A DNA stretch of 64,000 bases from Neoceratodus forsteri (GCA_016271365.2 CM028132.1:1184621001-1184685000); one strand, 5' to 3'. Counted from the first letter of the stretch, positions 10,813-22,892 are shown. Notes: generated by a model from the sequence alone, not told the origin. Translations and numbers: made by a program.

Positions 10813-13238
10813 CTACCAGTTCCTCGGGAAACGCCAGAGGCTGTGGGAGAGGAAAGGAGTCAGGTGGTGTGGGGCAGCGTCGCGGCTGAAGCTCCCGCTG
10901 CTTTTTTGGGTGGTGGGGGCTTGCCAGCCAGAGGGGCCCCAACATTTATTGGCCCACTTTCCCTGTGGTTTTGCCCTTTGCTGATTCCGCCTGTGAAAGG
11001 GACGACGCTGCGCTGGAGGGGGACTGTACATGGAGTCCACAGACTTCAGTGCAGTCCCCTTCTCCTGCAGATCGGTGATAATGTCCTTGACATCAGCACT
11101 GAACCACGGAAAGGCGCTTCCTGAATAGCGGAGTGCACTTCCGGGACCAAACCTGACACACGGAACCAGGCATGATGCCATAAGCCTATGGCGAAAGCAG
11201 AGCTCCTATCAACAGTGTCCACTGCATCGTACGTGGCACGAAGCATGTGCCGACTGGCCGAACGAGCAGAATGGACAAGGTCAGCCACTTCCTTCCTAAC
11301 TCTCAGGTTAAACAGGGAGTCCAACTTGGTTCCACCTCACTAAGAATCGCCTTCTGGTAATCCCCCATGTTACTGACATAGTTCAGGGCCCTAATACCCA
11401 GAGAGGAAGAAACATAGATCTTCTTGCCGTACTGGTCCAGAAGACGGGATTCTTTGTCATGTGGAGACAAGCTCAAATGCTTCGGATTAGCTGACCGGCC
11501 GTGAGCAGTGCTAATCACCACTGAGTCAGCTCGAGGGTGAGAATCAAGGAAGTCAACACCCTTGGGAGCCTGGTAGAGCCTATTAGACTTCTGAGGAAGA
11601 GGGGCTAATGCCGACGGTTGCTTCCAAATGGTGGAAACAAGGTCGGCATGAGGCTCAAGTCCAGGGTGGTACCAAGGTCAGAGCGGTCTCAGGCAGATCC
11701 AGGTGCTCAGCGAGTTTCTTACACTGTGTGTCCGGCTCCAAAGAGCGCCACTGATTAACTTCCTGGATTTTACGCAACTCCGAGAAAGAAGGATCCTCGG
11801 ATGAGACTTGGAGGTCTAGAGCCTGGGTTTGGAGCCGGAGGCGTGGCTCGTCGTCTGGGTCGGAACAACCGTCTGAGTCATCCGAGGTGTCAGACGAGGA
11901 AGAGAAAGAGGAAGAAGAAGACTCCCTCTCCAGGCATGGGGGAGGAAGGGACCCCTTAGGAAGCCCTCGGGGAAGCGTGTCCTGCCCCGCCCTGGAACCA
12001 GAAGGCTCGCCCCTGGTATTCGGAGGTGGGGAGGAAGTCTGTCGTCTGGGGCGTACGGGAACTGGCACCGTCGCTGGGAAGCAACTCTCCACCTCTCTGG
12101 TAAGCCGAGCCTTGGTCTCAGCCCACCAGGAGGCCAGAGACTCCTTCAAGTCCACCGGTGGCTGAGGGGGTGGAGGAGGAGGGGATACGGATACTGAGTG
12201 TACCCATAGGGTGAGTATCTGTAACCCGATGGCGGGTAACCCGGCGTCAGGTAGTGAGGCACCGAGTACTGCGGCGTCAGATACTGTGGAGTCAGGTAAG
12301 ACGGCACTGGATAAGATTGAGTTGGATACCCGGGGGACATGGGGTCTGATGGAAGCCCAGCGGGTGGGCCTGGAGCAGAAGGCCTGGCGGGCAGAGAGCC
12401 TGGTTGGAGCCGCCGCATCCGAGGGATGTCGCCTGGCGTTGGTATGACCAGCTTCTGGTGAACCGACGTCAGGTCACCGGCCCAGCAGGAACCTTGGCAT
12501 CGCCCGGGGATGGTGGGGAAAAGTCTCTGGGGTCAGGCTGAGGAGACCCAGGGTCCCTGGGGGGCAGCTAAGGCTGTGGAGAGCCGGGAACGGCGGACGT
12601 AAGAGGGTCACACATCGGCTCAGCTGTGCGGATGTCGGGTCAGCTGACATCTGACTTACCAGCGCAGTCCGGGCGGACGTCAGAGGAGCCGGCGTCCACC
12701 TTAGTGGACCCATCGCCTGAGGCAGGATACGAAGGAGTGATGGCCTGATCAGGCGGGAAAGTGGCTGTGCGCCGCCCCGAAAGGTCGAGCGACTTATCGA
12801 CCATCTCCGTGCAGGCGTCAGAGGGGCTGATGTCTGGCTTACCGGAGCCGCTCGAACCAGTAGACCGCACAGTGAGGTGAGAACTTCCAAGATGGCCGTT
12901 ATGGAGTGGTCCCCTGAAGGGGACATTACCTGGAGCACACCAACTCTAGCCGGAGTTGCAGTGGAAGAGGAGGCCTTGTCCCGATGCTTCTCCTTGTCCT
13001 TCTTACGATGACCTTCGGGGGAAGTGGACGCCTGCCGGAGCTTTTTCGACTTCTTCTCCATGGAGGACATCATCTTCTTGAGGATATGGGCCTCCAGGGA
13101 CCGCTGCCTCAGTCTGAGGGTGGCAGCGTTAAATTTAAGGCAGTGCTGGCACTTCTCCACCAGATGGTCCGGGCCCAGACAGAAGAGGCATTGGGAATGG
13201 CCATCCTTGTGCGGGAGTTGGGTCGCATTTGTGCCCAC
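10813..13238 (-). pseudogene. DIRS-A Gag region
   Basis: Presumed nucleocapsid/structural gene of DIRS-A. The N-terminal block (12,474-13,238) starts MGTNATQLPHKDGHSQCLFC with a putative zinc knuckle (C-x2-C at the start, EKCQHC after), then a basic coiled stretch (KKMMSSMEKKSKKLRQ). A Pro/Tyr-rich repeat segment follows (12,146-12,418, many PxYLTPxY units), then an acidic Ser-rich block (11,655-12,155) and a C-terminal helical block (11,046-11,324, VADLVHSARSASRHMLRATY). The start is inferred because the same cysteine pattern begins the equivalent ORF of DIRS-B. Four or more frame breaks. Gag identity rests on position and likeness among the DIRS copies here. Confidence 0.65.
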
Positions 13239-13387
13239 TTATTTTTGCAGGGATCGGAAGGTGTAGGGACGATACACAACTAAAAGCTGATTTATTGGGT
13301 TGAAATAACTAGAAAACTACAGTAAATACTCACGGCGACAGAGCTGATGAGCGTTGAACTTTACCGCGAGGCGCTGACATGAACCAA

Positions 13388-13580
13388 CGGCGGGAAAGAA
13401 CGGAAGGTGGGCGTGGGGGACCGCCTCTTTATACTAACGCCGAATGACGTCGGTCACCTGACGTGGAAGCGGTCCGCCGCCAGAGATTGCTAGCTAGAAA
13501 TTTTTCTGTTGGGTCCTGACGCCAGCTGGTATCAGTCTTATATGTAATTACCTACTGCAAGAGCCCTCTTGAAGTAAGAT
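13388..13580 (-). repeat. DIRS-A right ITR
   Basis: Inverted counterpart of 6,961-7,147, ending ..CTTGAAGTAAGAT at 13,580, the end predicted from the second half of the ICR. In element orientation this is the 5' end and should contain the promoter. A TATA-like TTTATAC on the plus strand at about 13,429 is noted without further support. Confidence 0.83.
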
Positions 13581-13660
13581 CTTGTTTTTCTAGGATCGTG
13601 GATACGTTGTTCTATCCACACTAGTTGGCAGACTCCTAGCAGTTCTTCGGGAGGAGGGAG
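13581..13660 (-). repeat. DIRS-B internal complementary region, second half
   Basis: TTTTCTAGGATCGTGGATAC and the following GTTGTTCTATCCACACTAG are the reverse complement of the DIRS-B right end (about 23,955-23,996). The homologous uninterrupted region in DIRS-C at 48,750-48,865 shows that the two halves were once adjacent. Confidence 0.78.
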
Positions 13661-13679
13661 GCAGGGCACACACCGCCTA

Positions 13680-14640
13680 CTTAGGAAATGGAGACTGGAG
13701 AACTGAGGCCCCAAAACCAGCATCCCAGCGTGACTCTAGGTCAATGTGGTAATGGGAAATGAAGGTGTTTGCTGACCTCCAGGTAGCAGCCCTGCAGGTA
13801 TCCTGGATAGGGCTGTCCCTGGAAGCAGCCACTGATGCAGCGGTATGGTGGGTGGAATGAGCCCTTAGCCTTGCAGGAGGCTCCCTACCCACCAACCTAT
13901 AGCAGAGATCAATGCATGATGTTCTCCATCTGCCAATTGTCCGCTTCACTGCAGGTCTGCTAGGTGCGGCTTCAGTGTAGGTGACAAACAGTTGGCAAAC
14001 CTCTCCTCGGACTTCAGCTGTCTGCTCCTTGTAATGAGAGCGCTCATCTCAGGTCCAAAGTATGGAGCCTGTACTTGGCCTCCGAGGTGTAATTGGGGTA
14101 GTACACTGGCAGAGTCAATACCTGGTTCAGGTGGAACTCTGACACAACCTTCAGAAGGAACTTTGGGATGGGACGCAGGATAACCTTGTCCTGTGGAAAA
14201 ACAAATAGGGAGGCTCAACAGAGTTTGCAGGGCGCTCCCCAACCCTTCTGGCTGACGTGATAGCCACCAAGAAGGCAGTCTTCCATGACAGATGTGACAT
14301 CACACATCTGTTCATCGGTTAGAATAGCTTGCACATGAGCTTTGCCAGTACCAGCAGTAGATCCCACGATGGTGGTGGTTCACGCACATGAAGGGAAATA
14401 TGGTCGAGGCCTTTAAAGAAGCACCAGACCATCTTCTCCTGTGCCACCGTCTGCTGACCGGCCTGCGCCTGGTAAGCAGAGATGGCTGCCATGTGCACCT
14501 TAAGGGTTGTAGACCAAAGACCCCCTCTGGAAAGAGACCAAAGGTAGTCGAGGATGCTAGCAATCAGACAGGATGAAGGGTCCAGACCCTTGTCCTGACA
14601 CCAAATGGAAAACCTCTTCTATTTGAATGCGTAGCACCTC
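13680..14640 (-). pseudogene. DIRS-B tyrosine recombinase (catalytic Arg lost)
   Basis: Recombinase remnant in several frames. The left block (13,677-13,949) holds the catalytic half: RAHSTHHTAASVAAS, where the HxxR Arg is replaced by His, then WRSANTFISHYHIDLESRW with the Tyr nucleophile kept. Rightwards, SWKTAFLVAITSARRVGE marks box I (Arg kept), and the DNA-binding part near 14,450-14,640 contains FSIWCQ and LKVHMAAISA. It is flanked by the ICR on the left and RNase H on the right, the usual DIRS order. Dead by substitution as well as by frameshifts. Confidence 0.78.
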
Positions 14641-14855
14641 CTGGTCGACTCCTTCCTAAACACCTCAATTACAGTGAGGACGTCATCAGGGGAACCAGGC
14701 TGTCAGGTGCAGGGATTGAAGGTCTGGATGGAGTAACTTCCCTTGATTGTTGGATAGCAGGTCCGGGCATGCTGGAAGACACCTCGGGAGCCTGTTACTG
14801 AGGCGCAGGAGATCTGGATACCAGAACTGGTGAGGCCAGTCTGGGGCTACCACGA

Positions 14856-15592
14856 TCACCTGTGGGCAGCACCTTGTGAACCAAGGGAATTGAAGGGAAG
14901 GCAGAGAAGAGGCCTGGAGTCCACGGTCTCAAAGAAGGCATCCTCCTGCAGTGAGCCCTGCTGAGGGGGGCAGGCATGGAAGAGCCTCAGCTTTGTGTTC
15001 TCCCTGGAGGCGAACAGGTCCACCTGACGGTTGACCCACCGGGAGAACTGGCTGTGAACTACCTCTGGGTGGAGAGACCACTCGTAGGATGCCTCACCCA
15101 CACAGCTGAGGGCGTCCGCCAACTGATTCGAGGCTCCTGCCACATAGATGGTGAGGAGATCTGCCTCCAATTGGCTCATGAGGGTCCAGATGCAGAGCGC
15201 TTCCCTGCACAGGGGCTGGGAGTGCATGCCGCCCTGTTTGTTGAGGTAGTACATGGTCGTGGTGCTGTCCATCTGGACTTGAACCACTTGACCCCAAAGG
15301 AATGGAGCGAATACAGCCAGCACCAGCCAGACTGCTCGAGGTTCCAGAGCCCATGAACTCTGTCATTCCTCATGTGGGCACCCTAGCCTGTGAGAGAGGC
15401 GTCGGTCATAAGAATGACCATCTGCTTGGGGTGGAGAAACAGGATCCCTCCCTGCAGATGTTCTAGGACGGTCCACCACTGGAAAGCGTCCCACATTTTC
15501 TGGGTTACCGTCACCAGCTGGTCAAAGTGACCCTGGCGCTGGGACCTCTGGCTGGCCAGTTCTAATTGAAGGGGGCACATATGCCACTGGGA
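14856..15592 (-). pseudogene. DIRS-B RNase H region
   Basis: 14,856-15,323 carries the RNase H second half (VQMDSTTTMYYLNKQGG, then NQLADALSC, the end-of-domain ADxLSR-like motif) and then the linker to the recombinase. 15,383-15,649 carries the first half with LMTDASLTG (first catalytic Asp). These pieces are in different frames. The CR1 insertion at 15,593 separates this block from the RT. Confidence 0.8.
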
Positions 15593-16670
15593 CATAGAAA
15601 CAGACTTTGACGGCAGATAAGGACCGCTTGGCCCATCTAGTCTGCCCATTTCCCTACCTACAGGATAGGCTGCAGATCCTAGTTAACCAACAGCCTATTT
15701 CTTCCTACCCCCCACAAGAATTGCCTTATGTCTGTCCCATGCATTCTTGAATTCTCCCCCAGTTTTAGACCCCACAACCTCCTCAGGAAGGCTGTTCCAT
15801 GCATCCACTACCCTTCTCTGTGAAATAATACTTCCTCCATTGCCCTGAACCGCCCCATCTTTAAATTGTGTCCCTTGTTCTTGCATGTCTTTTTTCTGAA
15901 AGATGCTACACTCTTGGACTTTGTTGATTCCACTGAGGTACTTAAAAGTTTCTATCATGTCCCTTCTTTCCTCAAGGGTATACATATTAAGCTCCTTTAG
16001 TCTCTCCTCATACGGCTTCTCTTGCAGACCCTGCACCATTTTAGTTGCCCTCCTCTGGACTGCCTCTATCCTGTCTATGTTCTTGTGGAGATGGGGTCTC
16101 CAGAACTGGACACAGTACTCCACATGGGGTCTCACCAACTGTCTGTACAGTGGGATAACAACTTCCTGTTTTCTGCTGCTGATGCCTCTCCCTATGCATC
16201 CCAGTATACCTCCAGCCCTCCCTACTGCCTTCTCACATTGCTTGCTAACCTTAAGGTCATCTGATATGATTACCCCCAGGTCCCTTTCCTTTTTTGTTGT
16301 TGTTACTACCTCCCCCCCATTGTGTATTCTTCCCCTGGGTTCTTGTTTCCCAGGTGCATTATTTTGCACTTCTTTGCACTGAATCCTAGCTGCCATACTT
16401 CTGACTATTCCTCCAACCTTGCCAAGTCCCTTCTCATCCTTTCCATGCCTCCTTGTGTATCAACCCTGTTGCAGATCTTTGTGTCATCTGCAAAGAGGCA
16501 TACTTTGCCTTCCAGTCCCTCTGCAATGTCACTTATGAAGACATTAAAAAGGACTGGACCTAAAACTGAACCCTGAGGTACCCCACTAGTAACCCCCTCT
16601 TTCTTCAGAGTGGACTCCATTTACAATTACCTTCTGTGTCCTGTTGTCCAGCCAATGTTTTACCCGGGTT
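15593..16670 (-). mobile_element. CR1-like LINE 3' fragment inside DIRS-B
   Basis: 5'-truncated copy read right to left. An RT motif segment (16,405-16,620: GVPQGSVLGPVLFNVFISD, then FADDTKI) is followed by the RT C-terminal/thumb ORF (15,695-16,396, 233 residues: RDLGVIISDDLKVSKQCEKA, RPHVEYCVQFWRPH, RRATKMVQGL, VDAWNSLPEEVV). It ends in the shared CR1 3' tail (reverse complement of AACATAGAAACAGACT.. with TCTGCCCA). It interrupts the DIRS-B RT/RNase H gene. The 233-residue ORF is one of the cleaner LINE ORFs here, suggesting a fairly recent insertion. Confidence 0.85.
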
Positions 16671-17590
16671 TACCATCGGACCATGGAGGTGCAGGCCACC
16701 ATGCAACCCAGGAGTCGCAGGAAGTCCCGGGAAGGGTTCAATTGCCCAACCAGCAATGATCGGGCAAAGGAGGTGAGAACCTCTGCCCTGTCTGCCGGGA
16801 GCCAAGCTCTGGCTCGGCATGAGTTGAGCTCTACCTCGATGAAGCAGATTACCTGTGAGAGCACAAGTTCTGACTTGGCCTCGTTGATCAGGAGGCCAAG
16901 GCTGAGGCAGGTCTGGAGGGTCAGATCCCTGGACCTCTTCACCTTTTGTCTGGAGGGACCAGCTATTAGCCAATCGTCGAGATAGGGGTAAACCATGACC
17001 CCTCAATGCAGAAGATGGGCCGCCACCACTGCTATGCATTTGGTGAAGACCCTGGGGGTCGATGACAGGCTGAACGGCATGGCTTGGAACTTGTAGAGGG
17101 TTTCCTCTGCTCTGAAGTGGAGGAAAATTTGGTGCGACAGATGGATCGGGATGTGAAAGAATGTGTCCAGAAGATCCAGGGTGCAGAACCATGTGTCCTG
17201 CTTGAGAGATGGTATGATCTGGGACAGAGTTACCATCTTGAAGGTGCGCGACCTGAGGAACTGATTCAGAACGTGCAGATCTAGAATGGGGTGCCAGCCC
17301 CCTGTCCATTTTGGGACCAGAAAATACCTGGAAACAAACCCTGGGTTGACGGGGGATTTGCGACTCGAGCCACTACCTCCTTGTGGAGGCATTAGACAAT
17401 GTTGTCTCTGAGAGCTGACTGAATGTTCATGGATATCTATTCCTCCCGTGGGGCGCAAGCTCGGCTTGGTGGGTACAGCTTGAACTCCAGAGGCAGTCCC
17501 CGGCTGAGCACTTCCAAGACCCACCTGTCCGTTGTGACAGCGGACCAGGCGGAAAGGAAGTGGCGGAGCCAGACCCTCACGGGAGAACAC
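16670..17590 (-). pseudogene. DIRS-B reverse transcriptase
   Basis: Two frames joined by a shift near 17,000. The first (17,003-17,590) has SRYFLVPKWTGGWHPILDL, FCTLDLLDTFFHIPIH (motif A) and MPFSLSSTPRVFTKC (motif B, the usual Gly replaced by Ser). The second (16,670-16,996) has YPYLDDWLIAGPSR (motif C intact) and a thumb-like region ending at the CR1 insertion. The N-terminal part of the first frame is the gag-pol linker with no recognisable domain. Confidence 0.83.
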
Positions 17591-17758
17591 AGAGTGGTCA
17601 TGATGGGTATGGAGTTGGCTAATCCCATCCCATCATTGCGTAGGCTTGGAGAAGGAGGCGGGTCCAGCAGGTGAACTGTTGGATCCCCTCCCTCCGGGTT
17701 TGTGTGCTGCCTAAGACTCTGACTTGGGCCAAGACTGAGCCGGCTGCTACTGCCCAGA

Positions 17759-19930
17759 TTAGTACTGGAGCTGCTTGGCCGCAGGGGCAGAGGGCCAAAA
17801 GGGCTTCGTATTTTGTTTCTTAGAACCCTGAGGTTCCTTCTGGGTGGAGGTAACTGAATCCAAGGTGGCACTGGATTTCTTGACACGCTGTAGGTGACCT
17901 TCAACTCCTGGGCACAACAAATCGGTACCCAGGAAGGGAACATCCGTCAGTTTGTGCTGGGTGCCTGCCGTAAAGGTCGAGACCCACAGCCAGGCCCTGT
18001 GGCACATGGCAACTGAGGCCGCCACCGAGAGGACACACGAGTCCCCAGTGGCCAGGGCGGACTGGAGTTGCTGCTTAGCAACCACCTGGCCCTGATCCCA
18101 GACTTGCTTGACCATGGTCTGGAGGTCCACAGGAAGATGAGGAAGCATCTCATCCAGAGAACCCAGAAGGGCATGAGAAAAGTGTGCCATGATGATGGCC
18201 GAACTCGCCTGACAGAGGCCAAGTAAAGAGGCAGCACAGACCTTTCAGGCATAATGGTCCCATTTTTTGGACTCTTTGTCTGGGGGTCTATCCATGTCCC
18301 CTTGATTCCCTGAGCGCCTGAACACAGACTCGGTCACCAATCCCTCAGCCGAGGGGTGCTGTGTGAACCCCGAAGGGAAGCCGATGGGAGCCGCATACTT
18401 GCGGGCCATTCGAGCTGAAGACGCAGGGCAGGAAGCAGGATGCTGCCATAGCTGGACCAACAATGGCACTGGCTACTGGGAAGGTCTCAGTCGGAGAATC
18501 CCCTTTTCTGAGGATGTCAGTTAAGGGGTATTCGGCCCAATTTTCAACCGGATCTAATCCCTGGGGATTTGGAAATGAGATGGAGGACGCCCAGGAAGGA
18601 CGTGGAACCTTCCTCCATTGAGAAACTCATGAACTCATCATCACGAGGGCGTTAGATCAACTCAGAGTCCTCGGAATCTGAGGAGTACGGATAGAGTGGC
18701 CTGCCACTGGAGTCTGTCTCAACCCACCATGGGCAGTTGGGAGTGAGGGTGACAGAGCCTACAAAGGAGGCCCAAATCGGGCAGAAACTTCTTCGAAGGA
18801 GCTCCATAATCGGCAGAGAGGCTAGCTCCGGCCAAACCAGGATGGTCTTTACCGGCTCCGCAGGGGGATGAATGGTGTTGACTGGCTCTGGGGTTGGTGT
18901 CTGCCTAGAGGGTGACAGCTATGTGACAGCTGGAGTGGTAGACTTTGGATCAGTCAGCATCAGCTGTTGCCACATTAGGTCCTCGTAGCATCAACATGGT
19001 TTACGTCGAAGTCTCTCCTCATCCGAGGAAGACGAGGACGAATAGCAGCGTCATCGCTTCTTGGAGTGCCACTTACGGACCTTCTTCAGCCTTTCAGTCA
19101 AAGGTGTCCGAGACCTCAACCATTGGGGGGACCGATAGGGGTCATCAGAAGGGGCAAGAGAGAACCACAGCTCTTCCAGGTTGGTGACAGGGACCTCGAT
19201 GGGGTTTCCAGTGGGCTGGGAGACCTTGTCAGTGGGTCCAAGTAGGATCGGAATCTTCAAAAGAGAACTGCCAGCCTCATCAGTCGACAATGGGTCGATG
19301 TGGTTGAGAATGATCTCAACTAGGTCGTCGTCCCGCATCTTGGCCAGCTGGCCTGATGGGGGTACCGTGAAGCCAGCGGCCGAGGTCACGATTTCGACCG
19401 CAGTTGAAGATAAGGATTCCTCGGACAAAGATCTCTCCCTCACCTTTCGACTCCTTTTTATGGGAGCAGGAAGTGTGTGAACCAGATGTTCCCTCCCCTT
19501 TCATTGGGGGAGACTGGCACAACTCCTTGAAGGAGCCTGTAAAGAAGGTGTACAGTTTGAGAGGAATGAAAACCGAAAGAGAGGATGACTGCTCGGCAGC
19601 CTTAGCTGCTTCCTCCTTGAAGACCTTCATCTGTTCCAACTGCTCAGCAGACCCCGCAGCTGTGGAGACCACCCGACAGGCATCCTTGGATTTGACCAGC
19701 GGATGCCGCTTCTCCAGTTGCCCAAGCAGCAAAAGCGAGAGGTGGTCGTCTAAAACCACTGGATGGAACACGCAACAGAAATCGCAGGCCTGGGGACATT
19801 GGCCATGTCCCAGGCAGTAGATGCATGTGGTGTGTGGGTCGGTGTGAGAAATTTTCTGCCCATCAGGGCACCAGTGAAAACCAGGTGAGACTTGTCCTCC
19901 ATCTTGGTCGATATGCAAAGAATGCGACAA
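17759..19930 (-). pseudogene. DIRS-B Gag region
   Basis: The N-terminal block (19,316-19,930) carries a cysteine pattern matching DIRS-A Gag: CIYCLGHGQ then CDFCCVFHP, followed by a helical segment. The C-terminal helical block (17,759-18,190) has FSHALLGSLDEMLPHLPVD, QQLQSALATGDSC and a Trp/His-rich end. The same C-terminal block is found in DIRS-C at 52,540-52,920. Between them (18,200-19,300) is an acidic, Ser/Pro-rich region in broken frames. Structural-protein role inferred from position. Confidence 0.62.
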
Positions 19931-20755
19931 AACTCTGACGAGTTTAAGTTTTGCTAAGCTATCTGAAGGTAACAGCGCCAGGGCCTACTCAACGCGGGAG
20001 CAATAAGGAAGGAACCTGAATCTTCCAGTGGAAACATAGAAACAGACTGACAGCAGATAAGGGCCGCTTGGCCCACCTAGTCTGTCCATTCCCTACATAT
20101 TGGATAAGCTGCAGATTCTAGTTAACCAATAGCCTACTTCCTCCTACCCTTCACCATAATTGCCTTATGTCTGTCCCATGCATTCTTGAATTCCCGGTTT
20201 TTGACTCCACGACCTCCTCAGGAAGGTGGTTCCATGTGTCCACCACCCTCTAAGTGAAAAAGTACTTTCTGACAGTGCCCCTGAGCCGTCCTCCCTCTAT
20301 CTTCAAACTGTGCCCCCTTGTTCTTGCACATCTTTTTCTCTCAAAGATGCTCCTGTCTTCGACTTTGTTGATTCCCTTGAGGTACTTGAAAGTTTCTATC
20401 ATGTCCCCCTCTCCCTCCTTTCCTCAATGGTATACATATTAAGCTCTTTCAGTCAGTCTCTCCTCATATGGCTTCTGTTGCAGACCCTGCACCATTTCGG
20501 TTGCCCTCCTCTGGACCGCTTCCATCCTGTCTATGTCCTTGCGGAGATGGGGTCTCCAGAAATGCATGCAGTACTCCAAATGGAGTCTCACCAACTGTCT
20601 ATACAGAGGGATAACTTACTGTTTTCTACTGGTGGTGCCTCTCCCTAGGCATCCCAGTATCCCTCCAGCCCTCCTTACTGCTTTCTCACATTGTTTGCCT
20701 GCCTTAAGGTCATATGATATGACTACCCCCAGGTCCCTTTCCATTTTTGCTGTGG

Positions 20756-21704
20756 TTAGTGCCTCCCCCACCCCCCATTGTGCACTCTTCCCCTGGGTTT
20801 TTGTTTCCCAGGTGCATTACTTTGCATTTTTTTTGCACTGAATCTAAGCTGCCATACTTTTGACCATTCCTCCAACCTTGCCAAGTCCCTTCTCATCCTT
20901 TCCACCACCCCCTTGTGAATCAACCCTGTTGCAGATTTTTGTATCATCTGCAAAGAGGCATACTTTTCCTTCCAGCCCCTCTGCAATGTCTCCTATAAAG
21001 ACATTAAAGAGGAAAGGTCCCAGTACTGAAGCCTGTGGTACCCCACTAGTAACCACCCTTTCTTCAGAGTGTACTCAGTTTACTATTACACTCTGCATCC
21101 TGTTGGCCAGCCAATCTGTTACCCAGGATATCACCCTGGGACCCACTCCCAGGGTGGCTAACTTGTTTATTAATCTTTTGTGTGGGAGTGTGTCAAATGC
21201 CTTGCTAAAGACTTGGTAGGCCATATCTACAGCCCCTCCCTGATCTATTACTTTGGTCACCCAGTCAAAGAAATCTAGATGACCTTCCCGCTGTGAATCC
21301 ATGCTGCCTTTGGTCCTGTGCCCCGCTGGCCTCAAGATACTCAACAATTCTTTCTTTCAGAAGTGATTCATCATTTTCCCTACCATTGAGGTTAAACTAA
21401 TAGATCTGTAGTTCCCTGCCTCTGCCTAGCTCCCACTTTTGTGAAGAGGAATCACATCTGCCCTCCTCCAATCCTCAGGTACCACCTCAGCCTCCCATGA
21501 TTTGTTAAAAAGGGTGGTCAGTGATGTCACTAGGTAGCTCCTTAGTTCTTTTAGAATTCTGGGGTAAATTACATCAGGCCCCATTGCTTTGTTCACCCTG
21601 AGTTTTAGGAATTCTCTCAGGACCCTTTCTTCTGTGAATGGACTGTTATCGACCCCTCTGTCCAGAGTGCTTCTGTTGCTTGGTTTAGGTACCTCTACCA
21701 CCAC
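20756..21704 (-). pseudogene. CR1-like reverse transcriptase
   Basis: Broken into four frames. 21,426-21,704 has the entry region (KLRVNKAMGPDVIYPRILKE, WRRADVIPLHKSGS). 21,075-21,347 has RT motif A (AYQVFSKAFDTLPHKRLINK; usually DFSKAFD). 20,844-21,056 has GVPQASVLGPFLFNVFIGD (motif B; usually PQGS) and FADDTKI (motif C, intact). 20,756-20,986 continues into the thumb. The substitutions in motifs A and B add to the frameshifts. Confidence 0.8.
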
Positions 21705-22292
21705 TTTTGTGAATACTGAGCAAAAGTACTCATTCAGTATCTCTGCTTTTCCACTGTCATCCCCTGCCCACCCCTTTTGATAAGCCTCACTATCCCTTCC
21801 TTGCTCTTCCTTCGCTTCTGATGTACCTATAAAAGGTTTTATCCCCCTTCTTAACAGAGCTGGCTATCTTCTCCTCGGTTTGGGCCTTTGCTATTCTGAC
21901 TGCCTTCCCCGCTTCCCTCTGCTTTAACTAGTACAGTTCTCTGTCCTGCTCATTCTGTGATTCCTTATACTTCCTGAATGCTATCTTTTCTCCCTAGCCT
22001 TTCCCGCCACCTCTTTTGAGAACCATGGTGGTTTTTTACTTTATTTGCTTCACACAAAGACTTGTTGCCTCTGTGATGGCAGTTCTGATTTTCTCCCATT
22101 GCTCTTCTACCCCTTCTCTAGTGCATTCCTTAGGCACTCTCCCATTCTGCCAAAATCAGCCCGACTAAAGTCCAGTACTTTTGTCTTTGTATGGCTTGAC
22201 TCTACAGATGCGTTTACCGTGAACCACACTGTTCTGTGGTTGCTAGTTCCCAGATGGCTTCGCACTTCTAAATCTGTGATCCTCTCACCATC

Positions 22293-22892
22293 TCAATTTG
22301 AGAGTACCAGGTCTAAGGCTGCTCCCTCCCAAGTGAGTTCCAACACTAGCTGTTTGAGTGCATGCCCCCCCTGCAGGGCATCGAGAATGTCCTTGCTCTT
22401 GGATGTGGCTGCAGCACATGTGCTCCAGTTAACATCTGGCATATTCAGGTCCCCATCAACAAAATCTCCCCCCCTTTTCTGCCATTCTAAGGATACCTCG
22501 TAACATTTCTTTGTCCATTTCCTCTCCCTGAGATGGGGGTCTATATACAACCCCCATGCGGTCTGTGGTGCCATTATCTGTCTCCAAGGTAACCCACCGT
22601 GCCTCTTTTCTTCCCCTTTACCCTTTAGTTATGTTGCTTTGATCCCTCCTCTTACATAGAGAGCTACTCCTCACCCTCTTTCACCCTCCCTGTCCCTCCT
22701 GCACATTGCATACCCTGGAATGATTATATCCCAGTCATGGTTCTGTGTGTACCATGTTTCTGTGACTGCCACAATATCCATGTGTCCCTCTTCCATCAAG
22801 GCTGCTAAATCAGGAAGCTTGTTACCCAGACTACGGGCATTGGTACCCATCACTTTCAATTTTTTTATGGTCTTACCTTTTTTTAGCCCCAT
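22293..22892 (-). pseudogene. CR1-like APE endonuclease
   Basis: The N-terminal piece (22,671-22,892) shows TNARSLGNKLPDLAALME (catalytic Asn region) and DIVAVTETWY (catalytic Glu in ETW). The C-terminal piece (22,293-22,574) shows GDLNMPDVNWS (usually GDFN) and ALDLVLSN. A frameshift lies between them, and a further piece with the terminal SDH motif is degraded. It follows the ORF1 end by about 170 bases, the standard two-ORF order of CR1 elements. Confidence 0.8.

Larger units (their letters stand above)
6924..13580 (-). mobile_element. DIRS-A: structurally complete DIRS retrotransposon
   Basis: A 6.66 kb element read right to left: right ITR (13,388-13,580), gag (10.8-13.2 kb), RT (10.2-10.7 kb), RNase H (9.35-9.84 kb), tyrosine recombinase (7.4-8.9 kb, split by a SINE), ICR (7,241-7,349) and left ITR (6,924-7,147). 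The ICR is complementary first to the outer left end, then to the outer right end (CTGCAAGAGCCCTCTTGAAG at 13,552-13,574), and so fixes both termini to the base. It sits inside DIRS-B. The frames hold stops, so it is probably inactive, but it is the best-preserved DIRS here together with DIRS-D. Confidence 0.87.

Noticed and set aside
15903..16382. 159-codon plus-strand frame rich in Leu/Ser
   Set aside because: Antisense to the CR1 RT C-terminal ORF (15,695-16,396), whose motifs are clear.
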